This document shows, piece by piece, positions 49,861 through 60,498 of a DNA stretch of 64,000 nt. The stretch is from Bartonella doshiae NCTC 12862 = ATCC 700133 (GTDB lineage: Bacteria; Pseudomonadota; Alphaproteobacteria; Rhizobiales; Rhizobiaceae), in the NCBI RefSeq assembly GCF_000278155.1, contig NZ_JH725094.1, positions 103,685 through 167,684 of the forward strand. Direction: 5' to 3'. Within the stretch, counting starts at the first letter, position 1, and every line of letters begins with the position of its first letter. The translations under genes were made by a program, and so were the position numbers. The notes beneath the pieces are model-generated. The model saw nothing but the letters and a program-made list of their open reading frames with translations. It did not search any database and had not been told where the DNA came from.

Positions 49861-50184
49861 AATAAAACGTGATCCTGTAGGTCTAATTTATAATATTGAT
49901 TCTCTATATTTTAGTAAACATTGCTCTTGCATCAACACGCAAGCCCCAAGATAAGATTTCCCCACATTGTCGTACCTCTTATATTAAGATATGGCCCATA
50001 ATGCTAAATATTTACAAAATTCGTTTGATCACATGCCTTACATCTTTTACAACTTTTACAACACATTTCTCATCAGAGATGAGAATACAAAAAGTTTTTT
50101 ATACAGTGACATTATGTGTAACTTGCATGATAAAGAAGTTCAAGATAAGGTGAGGAAACTACAATTTAATTAAGGGATGGTGCA
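49861..50184. other. Divergent region between the cold-shock gene and livK
   Basis: 324 bases holding the promoters of both genes. Short overlapping plus-strand frames here have no family resemblance and poor starts. A cold-shock leader RNA would be plausible for the minus-strand gene but no conserved box was recognised. Confidence 0.4.
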
Positions 50185-51330
50185 ATGCAATTGAGGAAAA
50201 TTCTTACCACAATCACTGCTATAATAGGAGCTGTAGTAGTACTTATAGTGAATGTCTATGCGAATGAGCCTATTAAAATTGGTGTCTACCTTCCATTGAG
50301 CGGTCAAAATGCATTTGGAGGACAACTTGAAATTAAAGGTATACAGCTGGCGCACAAAAAAATACCAGAAATACTAGGACGTAAAGTGGAACTTGTTATC
50401 ATTGATAATAAATCGGATAAAGTAGAAGCTGCTAATGCTGTTATGCGTTTAACGGCAAGTGAGAAAGTCAGTGGAATCATTGGTAGTTATGGTTCTTCAC
50501 TCTCGCTAGCAGGTGGAGAAATATCTGAAAAGGCAAGGACTCCAGCTATCGCAACTTCCTCAACGAGTCCACTTGTTACGCAGGGGAAAAAATATTATTT
50601 CCGCGCTTGTTTTATTGATTCTTATCAAGGTATAGGAATTGCAACTTATGTAATTCAAAATTTACGCGCAAAAAAAGCTGCTATTCTCAAAGACATATCA
50701 AGCGATTACGCAATTGGCCTTTCAAGTTACTTTACACGTGCTTTTAAAAAACTAGGTGGTGAAGTTATCTCAAATTTAAACTATAGTTCTGGAGATCAGG
50801 ATTTTTCAGCTGTTCTCACGCAAATTATAGCGCAAAAACCTGATATCTTATTTATTCCATCCTATTTTTCTGAAGGTGCCATCATTATGAAACAAGCACG
50901 TGAACTTGGTGCAAAGTTTCTCATTATGGGCGGAGATGCTATGGATAATCCAGAAACCGTTACAATTGCAGGAAAGGCATCAGAAGGCTTCTTACATACG
51001 ACACTTCCCTACAGTGTAGATATGCCAAATATGTCAAAAGCAGCACAAGAATTTACCAATGAATGGAAAGAAACTTATCCTGACAGCGAACCAAACATCA
51101 ATTCTGTTTTGGGATATACAAGCTATATGATGTTCATGAAAGCTATTGAAAATGCTGGCAGTGCTGATCGTGAAAAAATTACAATAGAACTTAGCAAATT
51201 AAAAGACTTTAAAACTCCTTTTGGTGATATGTCTATGGATGAAAATCATAATCCCAAAATTCCTATTGGTATCATAGAAATAAAAGATGGGAAACGTGTT
51301 TATTTAGATGAAGTTAAACCTGCTTTTTAA
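50185..51330 (+). CDS. livK: Branched-chain amino acid ABC transporter, periplasmic binding protein
   Basis: 381-aa type I periplasmic binding protein. An N-terminal signal peptide (about residues 1-27, ending VNVYANE) precedes IKIGVYLPLSGQNAFGGQ. The Leu/Ile/Val-binding fold is shown by VSGIIGSYGSSLSLAGGE, TPAIATSSTSPLVT and the later FIPSYFSEGAIIMKQARELG. The specificity may be other amino acids or amides; sequence does not settle it. AAGGGATGG precedes the ATG. It heads a complete five-gene import operon. Confidence 0.92.
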   Translation: MQLRKILTTITAIIGAVVVLIVNVYANEPIKIGVYLPLSGQNAFGGQLEIKGIQLAHKKIPEILGRKVELVIIDNKSDKVEAANAVMRLTASEKVSGIIGSYGSSLSLAGGEISEKARTPAIATSSTSPLVTQGKKYYFRACFIDSYQGIGIATYVIQNLRAKKAAILKDISSDYAIGLSSYFTRAFKKLGGEVISNLNYSSGDQDFSAVLTQIIAQKPDILFIPSYFSEGAIIMKQARELGAKFLIMGGDAMDNPETVTIAGKASEGFLHTTLPYSVDMPNMSKAAQEFTNEWKETYPDSEPNINSVLGYTSYMMFMKAIENAGSADREKITIELSKLKDFKTPFGDMSMDENHNPKIPIGIIEIKDGKRVYLDEVKPAF

Positions 51331-51451
51331 AAAAATTTAAAAAATCTTATTTATCAAAATATAAGAATTGGTTGAGAATTATTTTCTCAACCAATATCTG
51401 AGAGTTTCGTATTTTATCCTGTATGAATTAACAAATGTGGAAGGACAAGAG

Positions 51452-52528
51452 ATGAGCACCGAAATGTTCATCCAGTATTTTTTTAATGCACTGGCATTGG
51501 GATCACTTTATGGGCTGATCGCAATTGGTTACACTATGGTTTACGGTATCCTGAGACTCATTAACTTTGCTCACGGTGATATCTTTATGTTGGGAGCATA
51601 TTTTGTCTTCTTTTCCACAATTAGCTTTATGCCTGCTTGGGCCGCTATTCTTCTTGTTTTTCTCGCCGTTCTTGCTTACTATTTGGTGTTCATAGGATTA
51701 AAAAAACAACCTAAAATTTATTGGATAGCTATTTTTTCCATTCTTGTTTTAGGATTCATTTATTATCTCAAAATTGCTCCACAAGATTTTACACCAATTT
51801 GGATTTTAGCCATTTGTTTTTCCATTTTTATCACAAGTGCTGTAGGTATTACTGTTGATCAGTTTGCCTATAGGCCTCTGCGTCATGCTCCACGTATCTC
51901 AGCACTTATTGGTGCAATAGGTGTTTCCTTTTTTATTGAAAATCTTGCAACTGTGCTCTTTAGTGGTGTTCCAAAGGGTGTAAAACAACCAGATTTTATT
52001 GTAACACCATTACTATGGCATTTAGGGCAAGGAACAGAAGGAATTATTAGAATTGCTCCCATGTCTTTGATTGTTCCTACCGTTTCGTTTTTTCTTATTG
52101 TGTTACTGCTATGGATTATCAATAAAACAAAACCGGGCCTTGCTATGCGTGCAATTTCACACGATATTGAAACGACTCGTTTGATGGGTGTCTCTGTTAA
52201 TAAAATCATTGCATTCACATTTGGAATAGGTTCAGCACTCGCTGCTATTGCGGGCATTATGTGGGCTCTACGCTATCCTCAAATTCAACCTTATATGGGT
52301 GTTCTACCTGGACTCAAGGCATTTATTGCAGCTGTTATTGGAGGTATTGGCTCAATTCCAGGAGCAATGTTAGGTGGATTATTGCTAGGATTTATTGAAA
52401 TTATGATGATTGCGTTCTTTCCTGCTCTATCTGGATATCGAGATGCTTTCGCTTTCATCATATTAATTCTGATTTTATTAGTAATGCCTGCTGGTTTAAT
52501 GGGCAAAAAAAGTCAGGAGAAAATTTAA
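51452..52528 (+). CDS. livH: Branched-chain amino acid ABC transporter permease LivH
   Basis: 358-aa membrane permease from ATG 51452 (AAGGACAAGAG upstream); the frame is open to 51368 but lacks a reason to start there. The core SLYGLIAIGYTMVYGILRLINFAHG is split here only for length: GLIAIGYTMVYGILRLINFA is the LivH signature, and AFIAAVIGGIGSIPGAMLGG is the EAA-like loop for the ATPases. It is about 50 residues longer than E. coli LivH because of an extra hydrophobic stretch near residues 65-110. It overlaps livM by one base. Confidence 0.92.
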   Translation: MSTEMFIQYFFNALALGSLYGLIAIGYTMVYGILRLINFAHGDIFMLGAYFVFFSTISFMPAWAAILLVFLAVLAYYLVFIGLKKQPKIYWIAIFSILVLGFIYYLKIAPQDFTPIWILAICFSIFITSAVGITVDQFAYRPLRHAPRISALIGAIGVSFFIENLATVLFSGVPKGVKQPDFIVTPLLWHLGQGTEGIIRIAPMSLIVPTVSFFLIVLLLWIINKTKPGLAMRAISHDIETTRLMGVSVNKIIAFTFGIGSALAAIAGIMWALRYPQIQPYMGVLPGLKAFIAAVIGGIGSIPGAMLGGLLLGFIEIMMIAFFPALSGYRDAFAFIILILILLVMPAGLMGKKSQEKI

Positions 52529-53586
52529 TGGCACAATCAGCTAAAGTTTTCCTATCGTGTATCAGTATTTTGATTATTATCGGTTTTTTATTTTATGCCG
52601 ATAGTAATTTTAATGACTATACACTTCGTGTTATCAATCTTATTGCTATTAATGCGATATTGGCGATTTCGCTTAATTTGATTTATGGTTTTACAGGAAT
52701 GTTTTCTCTTGGGCATGCTGGCTTTATGGCTATTGGTGCTTATGTCTGTGCAATTTTACTGCTCTCTCCTGAACAAAAAGAAATGATGTGGATCCTTGAT
52801 CCTATAGCCGAGCCATTGCTTTACTTACAGATGCCATTTTTTATAGCTGTTGTTATCAGTGGTTTGTGTGCAGCCACTGTAGGTTTATTAATTGCTCTTC
52901 CTGTATTACGTCTCGGAGGTGATTATCTTGGGATTGCAACATTGGGTTTTGCAGAAATTATTCGCATTGTTATTACAAACATGACATCGCTTACAAATGG
53001 TTCTTTGGGAATTAAAGGCATACCCCAAAATGCTACATTATGGTGGAATTATGGTTGGTTAGCATTTACAGTTATCTTCATTATTCTTTTACTGCGAAGC
53101 AATACAGGTAACGTACTGCGTGCTATTCGTGATGATGAAATCGCCGCAAAAACAATGGGAATTAACGCTTTTTTCTACCGTAGTTTTTCCTTTACTGTTG
53201 GTGCATTTTTTGCTGGTATCGGAGGAGCATTAATGGCTGCTCTTATTTCAACTATTGATCCCAAAATGTTTAACTTTCTCTTAACCTTTAATATTTTGAT
53301 GATTGTTGTTGCTGGCGGACTTGGTTCGATCACAGGTAGTATTATTGGAAGCATTATTATTACAATCATGCTTGAATGGCTTCGCATTATTGAAAGTCCA
53401 TTTGATCTAGGTTCTATACATATTCCAGAGATACCAGGACTCCGTATGGTTGTTTTCTCTCTTTTATTATTAATAATTATCTTATTCTGGCGAAAAGGAT
53501 TGTTAGGACAACGTGAATTTTCGTGGAATTGGATTTATGGCTTTTTGACACGTAAAAAATTCTCTAAAACTGAGGAAAAGCTATGA
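52528..53586 (+). CDS. livM: Branched-chain amino acid ABC transporter permease LivM
   Basis: 352 aa with about nine hydrophobic segments. GFTGMFSLGHAGFMAIGAY is the LivM signature, and the ATPase-contact loop is VVAGGLGSITGSIIGS. RAIRDDEIAAKTMGIN is the cytoplasmic loop typical of the family. It pairs with LivH; stop and start codons of livM and livG overlap by 4 bases. Confidence 0.93.
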   Translation: MAQSAKVFLSCISILIIIGFLFYADSNFNDYTLRVINLIAINAILAISLNLIYGFTGMFSLGHAGFMAIGAYVCAILLLSPEQKEMMWILDPIAEPLLYLQMPFFIAVVISGLCAATVGLLIALPVLRLGGDYLGIATLGFAEIIRIVITNMTSLTNGSLGIKGIPQNATLWWNYGWLAFTVIFIILLLRSNTGNVLRAIRDDEIAAKTMGINAFFYRSFSFTVGAFFAGIGGALMAALISTIDPKMFNFLLTFNILMIVVAGGLGSITGSIIGSIIITIMLEWLRIIESPFDLGSIHIPEIPGLRMVVFSLLLLIIILFWRKGLLGQREFSWNWIYGFLTRKKFSKTEEKL

Positions 53587-54365
53587 CCGACACCATTCTT
53601 TCTCTCAATAATATCGTAATGCGTTTTGGTGGATTGGTTGCCGTTAATAATATTAATATGGCAATCAAACAGGGGGTAATTACTGGATTAATCGGTCCCA
53701 ATGGTGCTGGAAAAACAACAGTTTTCAATATGATTTCTGGATTTTATGCTCCCACAAGTGGGACTATTCTTTTTGATAAGAAAAAAGTTTCTGGAGCACC
53801 GCCTTATATTATTTGCAGACGTCATATTGCACGCACATTTCAAAATATTCGTCTTTTTTCAGGATTAACAGTTTTGCAAAATGTTATGGTAGGAGCACAT
53901 GTCCGTCAAAAATACCCATGGTTTGCTTCTGCTCTATTTTTGCCAAAAGCAATGAAAGAAAAACGTAAGATTCGTAAAAACTCGATGGAGCTTCTTGAAA
54001 AATTACAGCTTGATCATCTTGCCAATCAATCTGCTACAACTTTACCCTATGGTGTGCAACGACGTCTAGAAATTGCGCGCGCGCTAGCAACAAAACCAAA
54101 ATTGCTGCTTCTTGATGAACCTGCTGCCGGCATGAATCCACAGGAAAGCGAAGATCTTAGAAAATTCATAATAAAAATACAAAAAGAGTTTAATCTTACT
54201 ATTCTACTTATAGAACATGATATGAAAGTTGTTATGGGGCTTTGCCAATATATTTTGGTCATGGAACATGGCTGTTGCATTGCTTATGGTACACCAGATG
54301 AAATTCGTAACGACCCTAAAGTTATTGAAGCTTATCTTGGCGGAGATGTCTATGAATATTCTTGA
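53583..54365 (+). CDS. livG: Branched-chain amino acid ABC transporter ATP-binding protein LivG
   Basis: 260-aa ABC ATPase. Walker A GPNGAGKTTVFN, the Q-loop ARTFQNIRLF, a signature region in LPYGVQRRLEIARAL (LivG-type, not the classic LSGGQ), and Walker B LLLLDEPAAGMN followed by H in LIEHDMKVVM. It shares 14 bases with the start of livF. Confidence 0.95.
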   Translation: MTDTILSLNNIVMRFGGLVAVNNINMAIKQGVITGLIGPNGAGKTTVFNMISGFYAPTSGTILFDKKKVSGAPPYIICRRHIARTFQNIRLFSGLTVLQNVMVGAHVRQKYPWFASALFLPKAMKEKRKIRKNSMELLEKLQLDHLANQSATTLPYGVQRRLEIARALATKPKLLLLDEPAAGMNPQESEDLRKFIIKIQKEFNLTILLIEHDMKVVMGLCQYILVMEHGCCIAYGTPDEIRNDPKVIEAYLGGDVYEYS

Positions 54366-55062
54366 AATCAAAAATCTTTACGTTCATTATGGCGCCATTA
54401 AAGCTATCCAAAACCTTTCTATGTCTATAAAAAAAGGAAGTATAGTAACTTTAATCGGCGCTAATGGAGCAGGAAAAAGTAGCATTGTACGCTCTATTAC
54501 AGGACTTAATCGATCCGTCTATGGAAAAATTATATATAAGGGCGAATCAATTATTAAAGAATCACCAGAAAAAATCTTGCGATTGGGTATTGCTCTTAGT
54601 CCTGAAGGACGGCGTATTATGCCCCATCTCTCTGTTTTAGAAAATTTACATCTCGGTGCCTATATTCGTCATGATAAACATGGGATTGCTCGTGATATAG
54701 AATGGATATTTAGCCTATTTCCACGCCTACGTGAAAGAGCAAAGCAGTTGGGAGGAACAATGTCAGGTGGTGAGCAACAAATGCTTGCTGTGGGACGTGC
54801 GCTCATGAGTAATCCTGACGTTGTGATATTGGATGAACCCTCTTTGGGTTTAGCCCCCCTTCTTGTGCGAGAGCTTTTTTCGATCATCCGAAAAATTAAC
54901 GACATGGGAAAAACTGTCCTTCTCATTGAACAAAATGCATTTGCAGCACTTTCTATTGCTGATTATGCCTATATCTTAGAAGTAGGGCATATCTTGTTTC
55001 ATGGTGAAGGAAAAGCAATGCTTTCTGATCCACGCGTTAAAGAAGCATATCTCGGTGGCTAA
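54352..55062 (+). CDS. livF: Branched-chain amino acid ABC transporter ATP-binding protein LivF
   Basis: 236-aa ABC ATPase from ATG 54352; ATG 54346 two codons earlier is also possible, and the frame runs open further back inside livG. Walker A is GANGAGKSSIVRS, the signature MSGGEQQMLAVGRAL, Walker B VVILDEPSLGLAP, and the H-loop is replaced by Q in LLIEQNAFAAL, as is normal for LivF. Last gene of the operon. Confidence 0.95.
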   Translation: MNILEIKNLYVHYGAIKAIQNLSMSIKKGSIVTLIGANGAGKSSIVRSITGLNRSVYGKIIYKGESIIKESPEKILRLGIALSPEGRRIMPHLSVLENLHLGAYIRHDKHGIARDIEWIFSLFPRLRERAKQLGGTMSGGEQQMLAVGRALMSNPDVVILDEPSLGLAPLLVRELFSIIRKINDMGKTVLLIEQNAFAALSIADYAYILEVGHILFHGEGKAMLSDPRVKEAYLGG

Positions 55063-55369
55063 ACACTACAAAACTTTGATTTATAGCGATAATTTATCAT
55101 TTTGTATGTGAAATGAGAAAGCAAATATAGTAATATTCTCTCATTTCAAATCTTTTTATATTGAATCAATCAAAATCATTCACTTGCCTATCACAAGCGG
55201 AATTGGTGTGTAGATAAAAAGCCATTAAAAAAAGGAATAAAACACCTCTTATAAACTTGCCTCAATACAAAAATAATCGCAACACATTGGAATTGGCAAA
55301 TGATGGTATCGGCTTGTTAGCACAATCATTAGTAAAAAAACGAAAGGCATTCTACTCTGAAGTAGATTT
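55063..55369. other. Spacer after the liv operon
   Basis: 307 bases between livF and gatA (convergent). A 9-bp inverted repeat, GAAATGAGA (55110-55118) and TCTCATTTC (55139-55147), is followed by AAATCTTTTTAT and may be a weak terminator for livF, though its 20-base loop is long. Nothing else recognised. Confidence 0.4.
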
Positions 55370-56860
55370 TTATTGTCCTATCCACCATTTCTCTGCGTTG
55401 AACACCCCCGCTGCTTGTTCTATAATATAAGCTATCTGGAAGATAACTTCTTCAGCAAAAGGTTTACCAATCAATTGCAACCCTAACGGTAAACCATTTG
55501 ATGAGAGACCAGCAGGAACAGAAATTCCTGGTAACCCAGCCATATTAACTGGTACAGTAAAAATATCATTGAGATACATTGCCACAGTATCATTTTTTAT
55601 TTTTTCATCAGCAATGCCAAAAGCTGGTGTTGGTGTTGCGGGTGTGAGAATAGCATCAACACCAGAAGCAAAACAGTGGTCAAAATCACGTTTTACTAAT
55701 GTGCGCACTTTCTGGGCTCTTAAATAATAAGCATCATAATATCCCGATGAAAGAACATAAGTACCAATCAAAATACGGCGTTTTACCTCATCGCCAAAAC
55801 CAGCTGCTCTGGTATTTTCATACATTTCAATGACATCTTTCCCCGATATACGGAGACCAAAACGAACACCATCATAACGTGCTAAGTTAGAAGATGCTTC
55901 TGCAGGAGCTACAATATAATAAGCAGGCAAAGCATATTTTGTATGAGGTAACGAAATATCGCGTATTTCGGCACCTGCTTCTTTTAACCAATTTATCCCT
56001 TGTTGCCAAAGCGCAATAATTTCATGAGACATTCCTTCAAGATAATATTCTTTTGGAATACCTATTTTCATTCCTTTAATTGATTGACCAAGATAATTTT
56101 CATAATCAGGAACTGAAAGATTAACAGAAGTAGAATCTTTCTCATCAAAGGAAGCCATTGATTTAAGCAAAATAGCACAATCACGCACATCTCGAGCAAT
56201 AGGTCCCGCCTGATCAAGAGATGAAGCAAAAGCAATAGTTCCCCATCGTGAACAACGTCCATAAGTTGGTTTTATCCCGACAGTTCCAGTAAAGGCTGCT
56301 GGCTGTCGTATAGAACCACCTGTATCCGTTGCTGTCGCTCCAGCACAAAGCCGTGCTGCAACAGCAGCTGCAGAACCACCCGAAGAACCACCTGGCACAA
56401 GTTTTTCATCAGAGTCTTTTTTTCGCCATGGGCTTATTACTGGACCATAATATGATGTTTCATTAGAGGAGCCCATAGCAAACTCGTCCATATTAAGCTT
56501 ACCTAACATAACGGCTCCATCTTGCCATAAATTAGCCGTTACGGTTGATTCATAATGCGGTTTAAAACCATTAAGAATATGAGAACAGGCTTGAGTATGA
56601 AAACCCTGTGTCGCAAAAAGATCTTTAATTCCCAATGGAATTCCCTCTAAAAATCCACCCTGCCCTTTAGTCAATCTGATATCTGATTCAGCAGCCATTT
56701 CCATCGCTTTTTCTGCTGTTACAGCTACATAAGCATTCAAAGTCGGATTTGCCAATTCAATCGCTTTTAAATAAGACTCTGTTAATTCAGTTGCTTTGAA
56801 ATTTTTTTTTAGAAGAGCATCACGAGCTTGCGCAATTGTAAGGATTGTTAAATCAGTCAT
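55370..56860 (-). CDS. gatA: Glutamyl/aspartyl-tRNA amidotransferase subunit A
   Basis: 496 aa from ATG 56860, with GAGAA upstream; TTG 56872 also opens the frame but is unlikely. Amidase-signature catalytic residues are the lysine in [14 protein letters not shown], the cis-serine in [14 protein letters not shown] and the nucleophile serine in [14 protein letters not shown]. GatCAB converts misacylated Glu-tRNA-Gln (and Asp-tRNA-Asn) to the amide. It lies 31 bases after gatC; gatB is not in the window. Confidence 0.96.
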   Translation of the reverse strand: MTDLTILTIAQARDALLKKNFKATELTESYLKAIELANPTLNAYVAVTAEKAMEMAAESDIRLTKGQGGFLEGIPLGIKDLFATQGFHTQACSHILNGFKPHYESTVTANLWQDGAVMLGKLNMDEFAMGSSNETSYYGPVISPWRKKDSDEKLVPGGSSGGSAAAVAARLCAGATATDTGGSIRQPAAFTGTVGIKPTYGRCSRWGTIAFASSLDQAGPIARDVRDCAILLKSMASFDEKDSTSVNLSVPDYENYLGQSIKGMKIGIPKEYYLEGMSHEIIALWQQGINWLKEAGAEIRDISLPHTKYALPAYYIVAPAEASSNLARYDGVRFGLRISGKDVIEMYENTRAAGFGDEVKRRILIGTYVLSSGYYDAYYLRAQKVRTLVKRDFDHCFASGVDAILTPATPTPAFGIADEKIKNDTVAMYLNDIFTVPVNMAGLPGISVPAGLSSNGLPLGLQLIGKPFAEEVIFQIAYIIEQAAGVFNAEKWWIGQ

Positions 56861-56891
56861 ATTGGTTCTCAAATTTTAAAGATACAAAAAA

Positions 56892-57179
56892 TTATTCGAC
56901 AACTTTTGAAACGAGAAAGAAATTCTCTTCCGTAACAGGTGCGTTTGCTATAATGTCTTCCACCTTATCACCATCGGTAACATTGTCTTCACGCATTCGC
57001 AAAGTCATTGGTATTACTGATGTTAATGGCTCAACTTCACTGACATCAACTTCATGTAATTGTTTGACAAAACCTAAAATGACATTGAGCTCTTTTGTCA
57101 TACGTTCTGCCTCATCATCTTGGACAGCAATGCGCGCTAAATGTGCTACCCGCTTGACTGTTTCTTGATCAACAGACAT
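56892..57179 (-). CDS. gatC: Glutamyl/aspartyl-tRNA amidotransferase subunit C
   Basis: 95 aa, the usual size. The pattern [20 protein letters not shown], the mid segment [17 protein letters not shown] and [19 protein letters not shown] are typical of GatC, which clamps GatA and GatB. AAAGGCAGAG precedes the ATG. Starts the gatCA pair. Confidence 0.95.
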   Translation of the reverse strand: MSVDQETVKRVAHLARIAVQDDEAERMTKELNVILGFVKQLHEVDVSEVEPLTSVIPMTLRMREDNVTDGDKVEDIIANAPVTEENFFLVSKVVE

Positions 57180-57321
57180 ACTCTGCCTTTCTATTTGTTA
57201 TTTTGAATTCTCCTATTCATATTGTGGCTATACAAGGCTGCGTTTGCAAGCGCAAGAATATTGATAGCATAAATAAAAATAAAGTATGAACCTGAAATAT
57301 TAAAAAACTTATATAGGCCAT

Positions 57322-57801
57322 ATGACTGTTATTAACATAGATGAAGTTACAAAATATCTTTTGCCTGGGCAAACAATAGCAGGCTTGGATTTAGGTACCA
57401 AGACAATCGGAATTGCTATTTCTGATAAGAGACTGTTTTTTTCAAATCCACGTCCTGTACTTAAACGAAAAAAATTTACGGAAGACGCCAACACGCTTAT
57501 ACAAATTTTTAACCGTGAAAATGTAGGAGTTGCTGTCATTGGTTTGCCTCTCAACATGAACGGAAGCAGTGGCCCTCGTGCTCAAGCAACCAGAACCTTT
57601 GTCAGCACCATGGCAACACGTACAAAAATTCCATTTGTTTTTTGGGACGAGCGCTTATCGACAATTGCCGCAGAGCGCATCTTTTTAGAGATGGGTATAT
57701 CACGTACAAAAAGGGCTCCCCGCATTGATTCGGCCGCTGCCGCTTTTATCTTGCAAGGAGCTCTCAACCGGATCAAAATCCTTCATCAAATGGAAGGATA
57801 A
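57322..57801 (+). CDS. ruvX: RuvX/YqgF Holliday-junction resolvase-like protein
   Basis: 159 aa with the RNase H-like YqgF fold. The first acidic motif is [15 protein letters not shown], the second [16 protein letters not shown], and the third [12 protein letters not shown], followed by [15 protein letters not shown]. In E. coli the orthologue matures the 16S rRNA 5' end. Tail-to-tail overlap of 16 bases with the acyl-CoA dehydrogenase gene on the other strand. Confidence 0.93.
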   Translation: MTVINIDEVTKYLLPGQTIAGLDLGTKTIGIAISDKRLFFSNPRPVLKRKKFTEDANTLIQIFNRENVGVAVIGLPLNMNGSSGPRAQATRTFVSTMATRTKIPFVFWDERLSTIAAERIFLEMGISRTKRAPRIDSAAAAFILQGALNRIKILHQMEG

Positions 57802-59405
57802 AGAACATTTAATAGATGCCCTGCATTATACCGTGCGATGAGCATCCCATAGGAAGATCTCCATTGTCCTCCAAGGCGACTTTCCATATAAGCATTTGCA
57901 ACATGCTCTATATCCGTATAACGTAATGATGCTGCCGCAGCGGCATATGCTACTTGCTCAACAAAAAATCTACCGGCTCCCTCGTTTGCCGATGCCATCT
58001 CTACAGAAGATTTAATAATCTCAATTGCCCTTGGCCCTGCTGGCCCAATATCAACGGCAGTTTTTTCTAATAACTTCTGAAACAATCCTGGTGCTTTTTC
58101 AGCTATGAGAATTGCATCCTTTACCAATTGATTACCAGAACCATTTCTCGCAATCCGTGCTGGTCCATTGCACAACATTTGCGATAATGGATTGCCCTCC
58201 ATAAAGCTTTCAATACCAAGTTGTGCAATAATTTCACCAATGATAGGAACAACTAATTGACTTACATGATACGTAATAATAGGTGTCATGATTCGTGCAA
58301 AAGCTGCTTCAGAGCGATCATTTGCCGCATTATCAAATGCCCGTGCTAAACGCAAAACTAATGCTTGTGAAGCGGCAATATCAAGCGCAATATCTGCAAA
58401 GATACGTTCTGTCAGCGGTGGTAAAGGCTGTTCTGGCATTTTTTTCCGAAAAAAATCTATACCAAATTGAAGCGCAGCACGCAAAACACCTGCTGATATA
58501 ACAGATTGATCAAAACGCATCATCGTTTCGATATCCTTAATGACTTTTATTCCCTCTCCGGCATTTCCTAAAAGCCAACCACAACTTCCTTGAAAATCAA
58601 CAACACCTTCTGGTGTGGAAGTTTCTCCCGAACGTTGCACTAAATGACGGATCGATATGGATCCATTTAAAGCACCATTTTCTTGTATCCGTGGGACTAA
58701 AAAGCAGCTTAAGTGACCATCTAACTCTGCACTCACAAGATATCCATCAACCATAGGGTTAATAACATTGGTTTTTACAGTATTTAAACGATAGAGATCA
58801 CGCCCCATTTTTTCATCAAAAGAAATTTTCTTTACACTCGGAAAATTGAAAGAATGTTTCTCAATATCATCAAAAGCGCAAGTCAATGAAGCTGACTTTT
58901 TATTATGAATAGGCTTAGATGATAAATCATATTGACGCGACAAAAGTACATTTTGCCATTTTTTGAAAAGCTCAATATCACTAATTAATACCGCAATAGC
59001 AGCACTTGTTATAATAACTTCATTTAAATACCCTGTTTCTAGACCAGCAGATAAAGCTAAGCGAATAGCACGCGCTTGATAGCGTATCCCATTTTCTGAA
59101 GGTGTATTTTCCCAAAGTGAAGTGACCAAACCAGCCTGTCTAGAATATCGTTGAAGTTCTTGGTAAGATGAATGTAACTCCAATTGTTCTCTTACATGCC
59201 CCCACTCGTCATTATAACGCAATACTGGCCGATAATGATTCGCTAAATAAGCAAGTTCTAATGCTTCACGACTCGCTACAAAATCTCCCATTTCTTCAAA
59301 ACTCGCTAATAAAAATGTAGGCAGAGTAGAAGCAACACGAAACATAAGCGTATCACTCAGAAACGCGTTTTTACGGCGGATATTTTGCACGGATACAGCA
59401 CTCAT
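57786..59405 (-). CDS. AidB-like acyl-CoA dehydrogenase family protein
   Basis: 539 aa from ATG 59405 (MSAVSVQNI), chosen because AGGA lies 8 bases before it; ATGs at 59411 and 59432 are in frame. Acyl-CoA dehydrogenase fold with an N-terminal extension: [19 protein letters not shown], then [21 protein letters not shown] and a C-terminal [16 protein letters not shown], where E. coli AidB has a similar GSGN. The family includes AidB, an alkylation-response flavoprotein, but the exact substrate is unknown. It is monocistronic, divergent from pyrB. Confidence 0.85.
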   Translation of the reverse strand: MSAVSVQNIRRKNAFLSDTLMFRVASTLPTFLLASFEEMGDFVASREALELAYLANHYRPVLRYNDEWGHVREQLELHSSYQELQRYSRQAGLVTSLWENTPSENGIRYQARAIRLALSAGLETGYLNEVIITSAAIAVLISDIELFKKWQNVLLSRQYDLSSKPIHNKKSASLTCAFDDIEKHSFNFPSVKKISFDEKMGRDLYRLNTVKTNVINPMVDGYLVSAELDGHLSCFLVPRIQENGALNGSISIRHLVQRSGETSTPEGVVDFQGSCGWLLGNAGEGIKVIKDIETMMRFDQSVISAGVLRAALQFGIDFFRKKMPEQPLPPLTERIFADIALDIAASQALVLRLARAFDNAANDRSEAAFARIMTPIITYHVSQLVVPIIGEIIAQLGIESFMEGNPLSQMLCNGPARIARNGSGNQLVKDAILIAEKAPGLFQKLLEKTAVDIGPAGPRAIEIIKSSVEMASANEGAGRFFVEQVAYAAAAASLRYTDIEHVANAYMESRLGGQWRSSYGMLIARYNAGHLLNVLYPSI

Positions 59406-59532
59406 AGGCATATTCCTATTATTCAAAATCATTCATATCATAGACTATTTGTCTTTTTGCAGTTAAAAAACATTTACCACACTCAAACAAATGCTTGTTT
59501 AATCTCTTTAGAGAGAGATAGAGAAGAATGCT

Positions 59533-60498
59533 ATGACTCAAAATACTTTTTTTCCCATTTTTCCCCACCAACATCTTTTAGGTATAAAAGGTCTGAGTGT
59601 ACAAGACCTTACCACATTACTTGATCGTGCCGATGCGAATGTAACTCTTTCTCAGAAAATTGATAAGAAAAAATCTCCATTGTATGGACGCACACAAATT
59701 AATCTTTTCTTTGAAGCTTCCACACGAACGCAATCCTCGTTCGAATTGGCCGGTAAACGATTAGGAGCAGACGTGATGAGTATGTCTGTTGATAATTCAT
59801 CTATAAAAAAAGGAGAAACATTACTTGATACAGCTACAACACTCAATGCAATGAAACCAGATATTCTTGTTGTTCGTCATAGCTGTGCTGGCGCGGTTAA
59901 TTTATTAGCGAAAAAAGTGGATTGCTGTGTCATTAATGCAGGTGATGGGGCCCATGAACATCCAACACAAGCTTTATTAGATGCTTTAACCATAAAAAGA
60001 ACCAAAGGACGTATTGAAGGATTAACTATTGCCATTTGTGGGGATATTCTACATTCTCGTGTTGCACGTTCAAATATCCTCAGTCTCAATGCCTTGGGAG
60101 CGCGTGTACGTGCTGTTGCTCCTTCAACACTCTTACCTACCGAAATCGCCAATATGGGTGTTGAGGTTTTTCATACAATGAAAGAAGGTCTGAAAAGTGC
60201 TGATGTTGTCATGATGCTACGCTTACAATATGAGCGTATGACGGGTTCTTTTATCCCATCTATTCGTGAATATTTTCATTATTTTGGTTTACATAAAGAA
60301 AATTTGGCCTATGCCAAAAACGATTGCATTATTCTCCATCCTGGCCCAATAAACCGTGGTGTAGAAATTGCATCTGACATAGCAGATGGACCACACAGCA
60401 TGATTCATAAACAAGTAGAAATGGGAGTTGTCGTACGTATGGCTGTCATGGAGGCATTATTAGATTCACGCTTCAAAGCAAGTGGAGAAAAAAAATGA
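59533..60498 (+). CDS. pyrB: Aspartate carbamoyltransferase catalytic subunit
   Basis: 321 aa; makes carbamoyl-aspartate in pyrimidine synthesis. The carbamoyl-phosphate site is [20 protein letters not shown] (STRT), followed by [11 protein letters not shown], the aspartate-binding 240s-loop region [11 protein letters not shown], and [17 protein letters not shown] precedes the ATG. It overlaps the following dihydroorotase-like gene by 4 bases (ATGA). No pyrI follows, which fits the class of ATCase that associates with a PyrC-like protein instead. Confidence 0.96.
   Translation: MTQNTFFPIFPHQHLLGIKGLSVQDLTTLLDRADANVTLSQKIDKKKSPLYGRTQINLFFEASTRTQSSFELAGKRLGADVMSMSVDNSSIKKGETLLDTATTLNAMKPDILVVRHSCAGAVNLLAKKVDCCVINAGDGAHEHPTQALLDALTIKRTKGRIEGLTIAICGDILHSRVARSNILSLNALGARVRAVAPSTLLPTEIANMGVEVFHTMKEGLKSADVVMMLRLQYERMTGSFIPSIREYFHYFGLHKENLAYAKNDCIILHPGPINRGVEIASDIADGPHSMIHKQVEMGVVVRMAVMEALLDSRFKASGEKK

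Noticed and set aside
49896-50173. Two overlapping short plus-strand frames before livK
   Set aside because: Both lack ribosome-binding sites, overlap each other in different frames and lie in the divergent promoter region.
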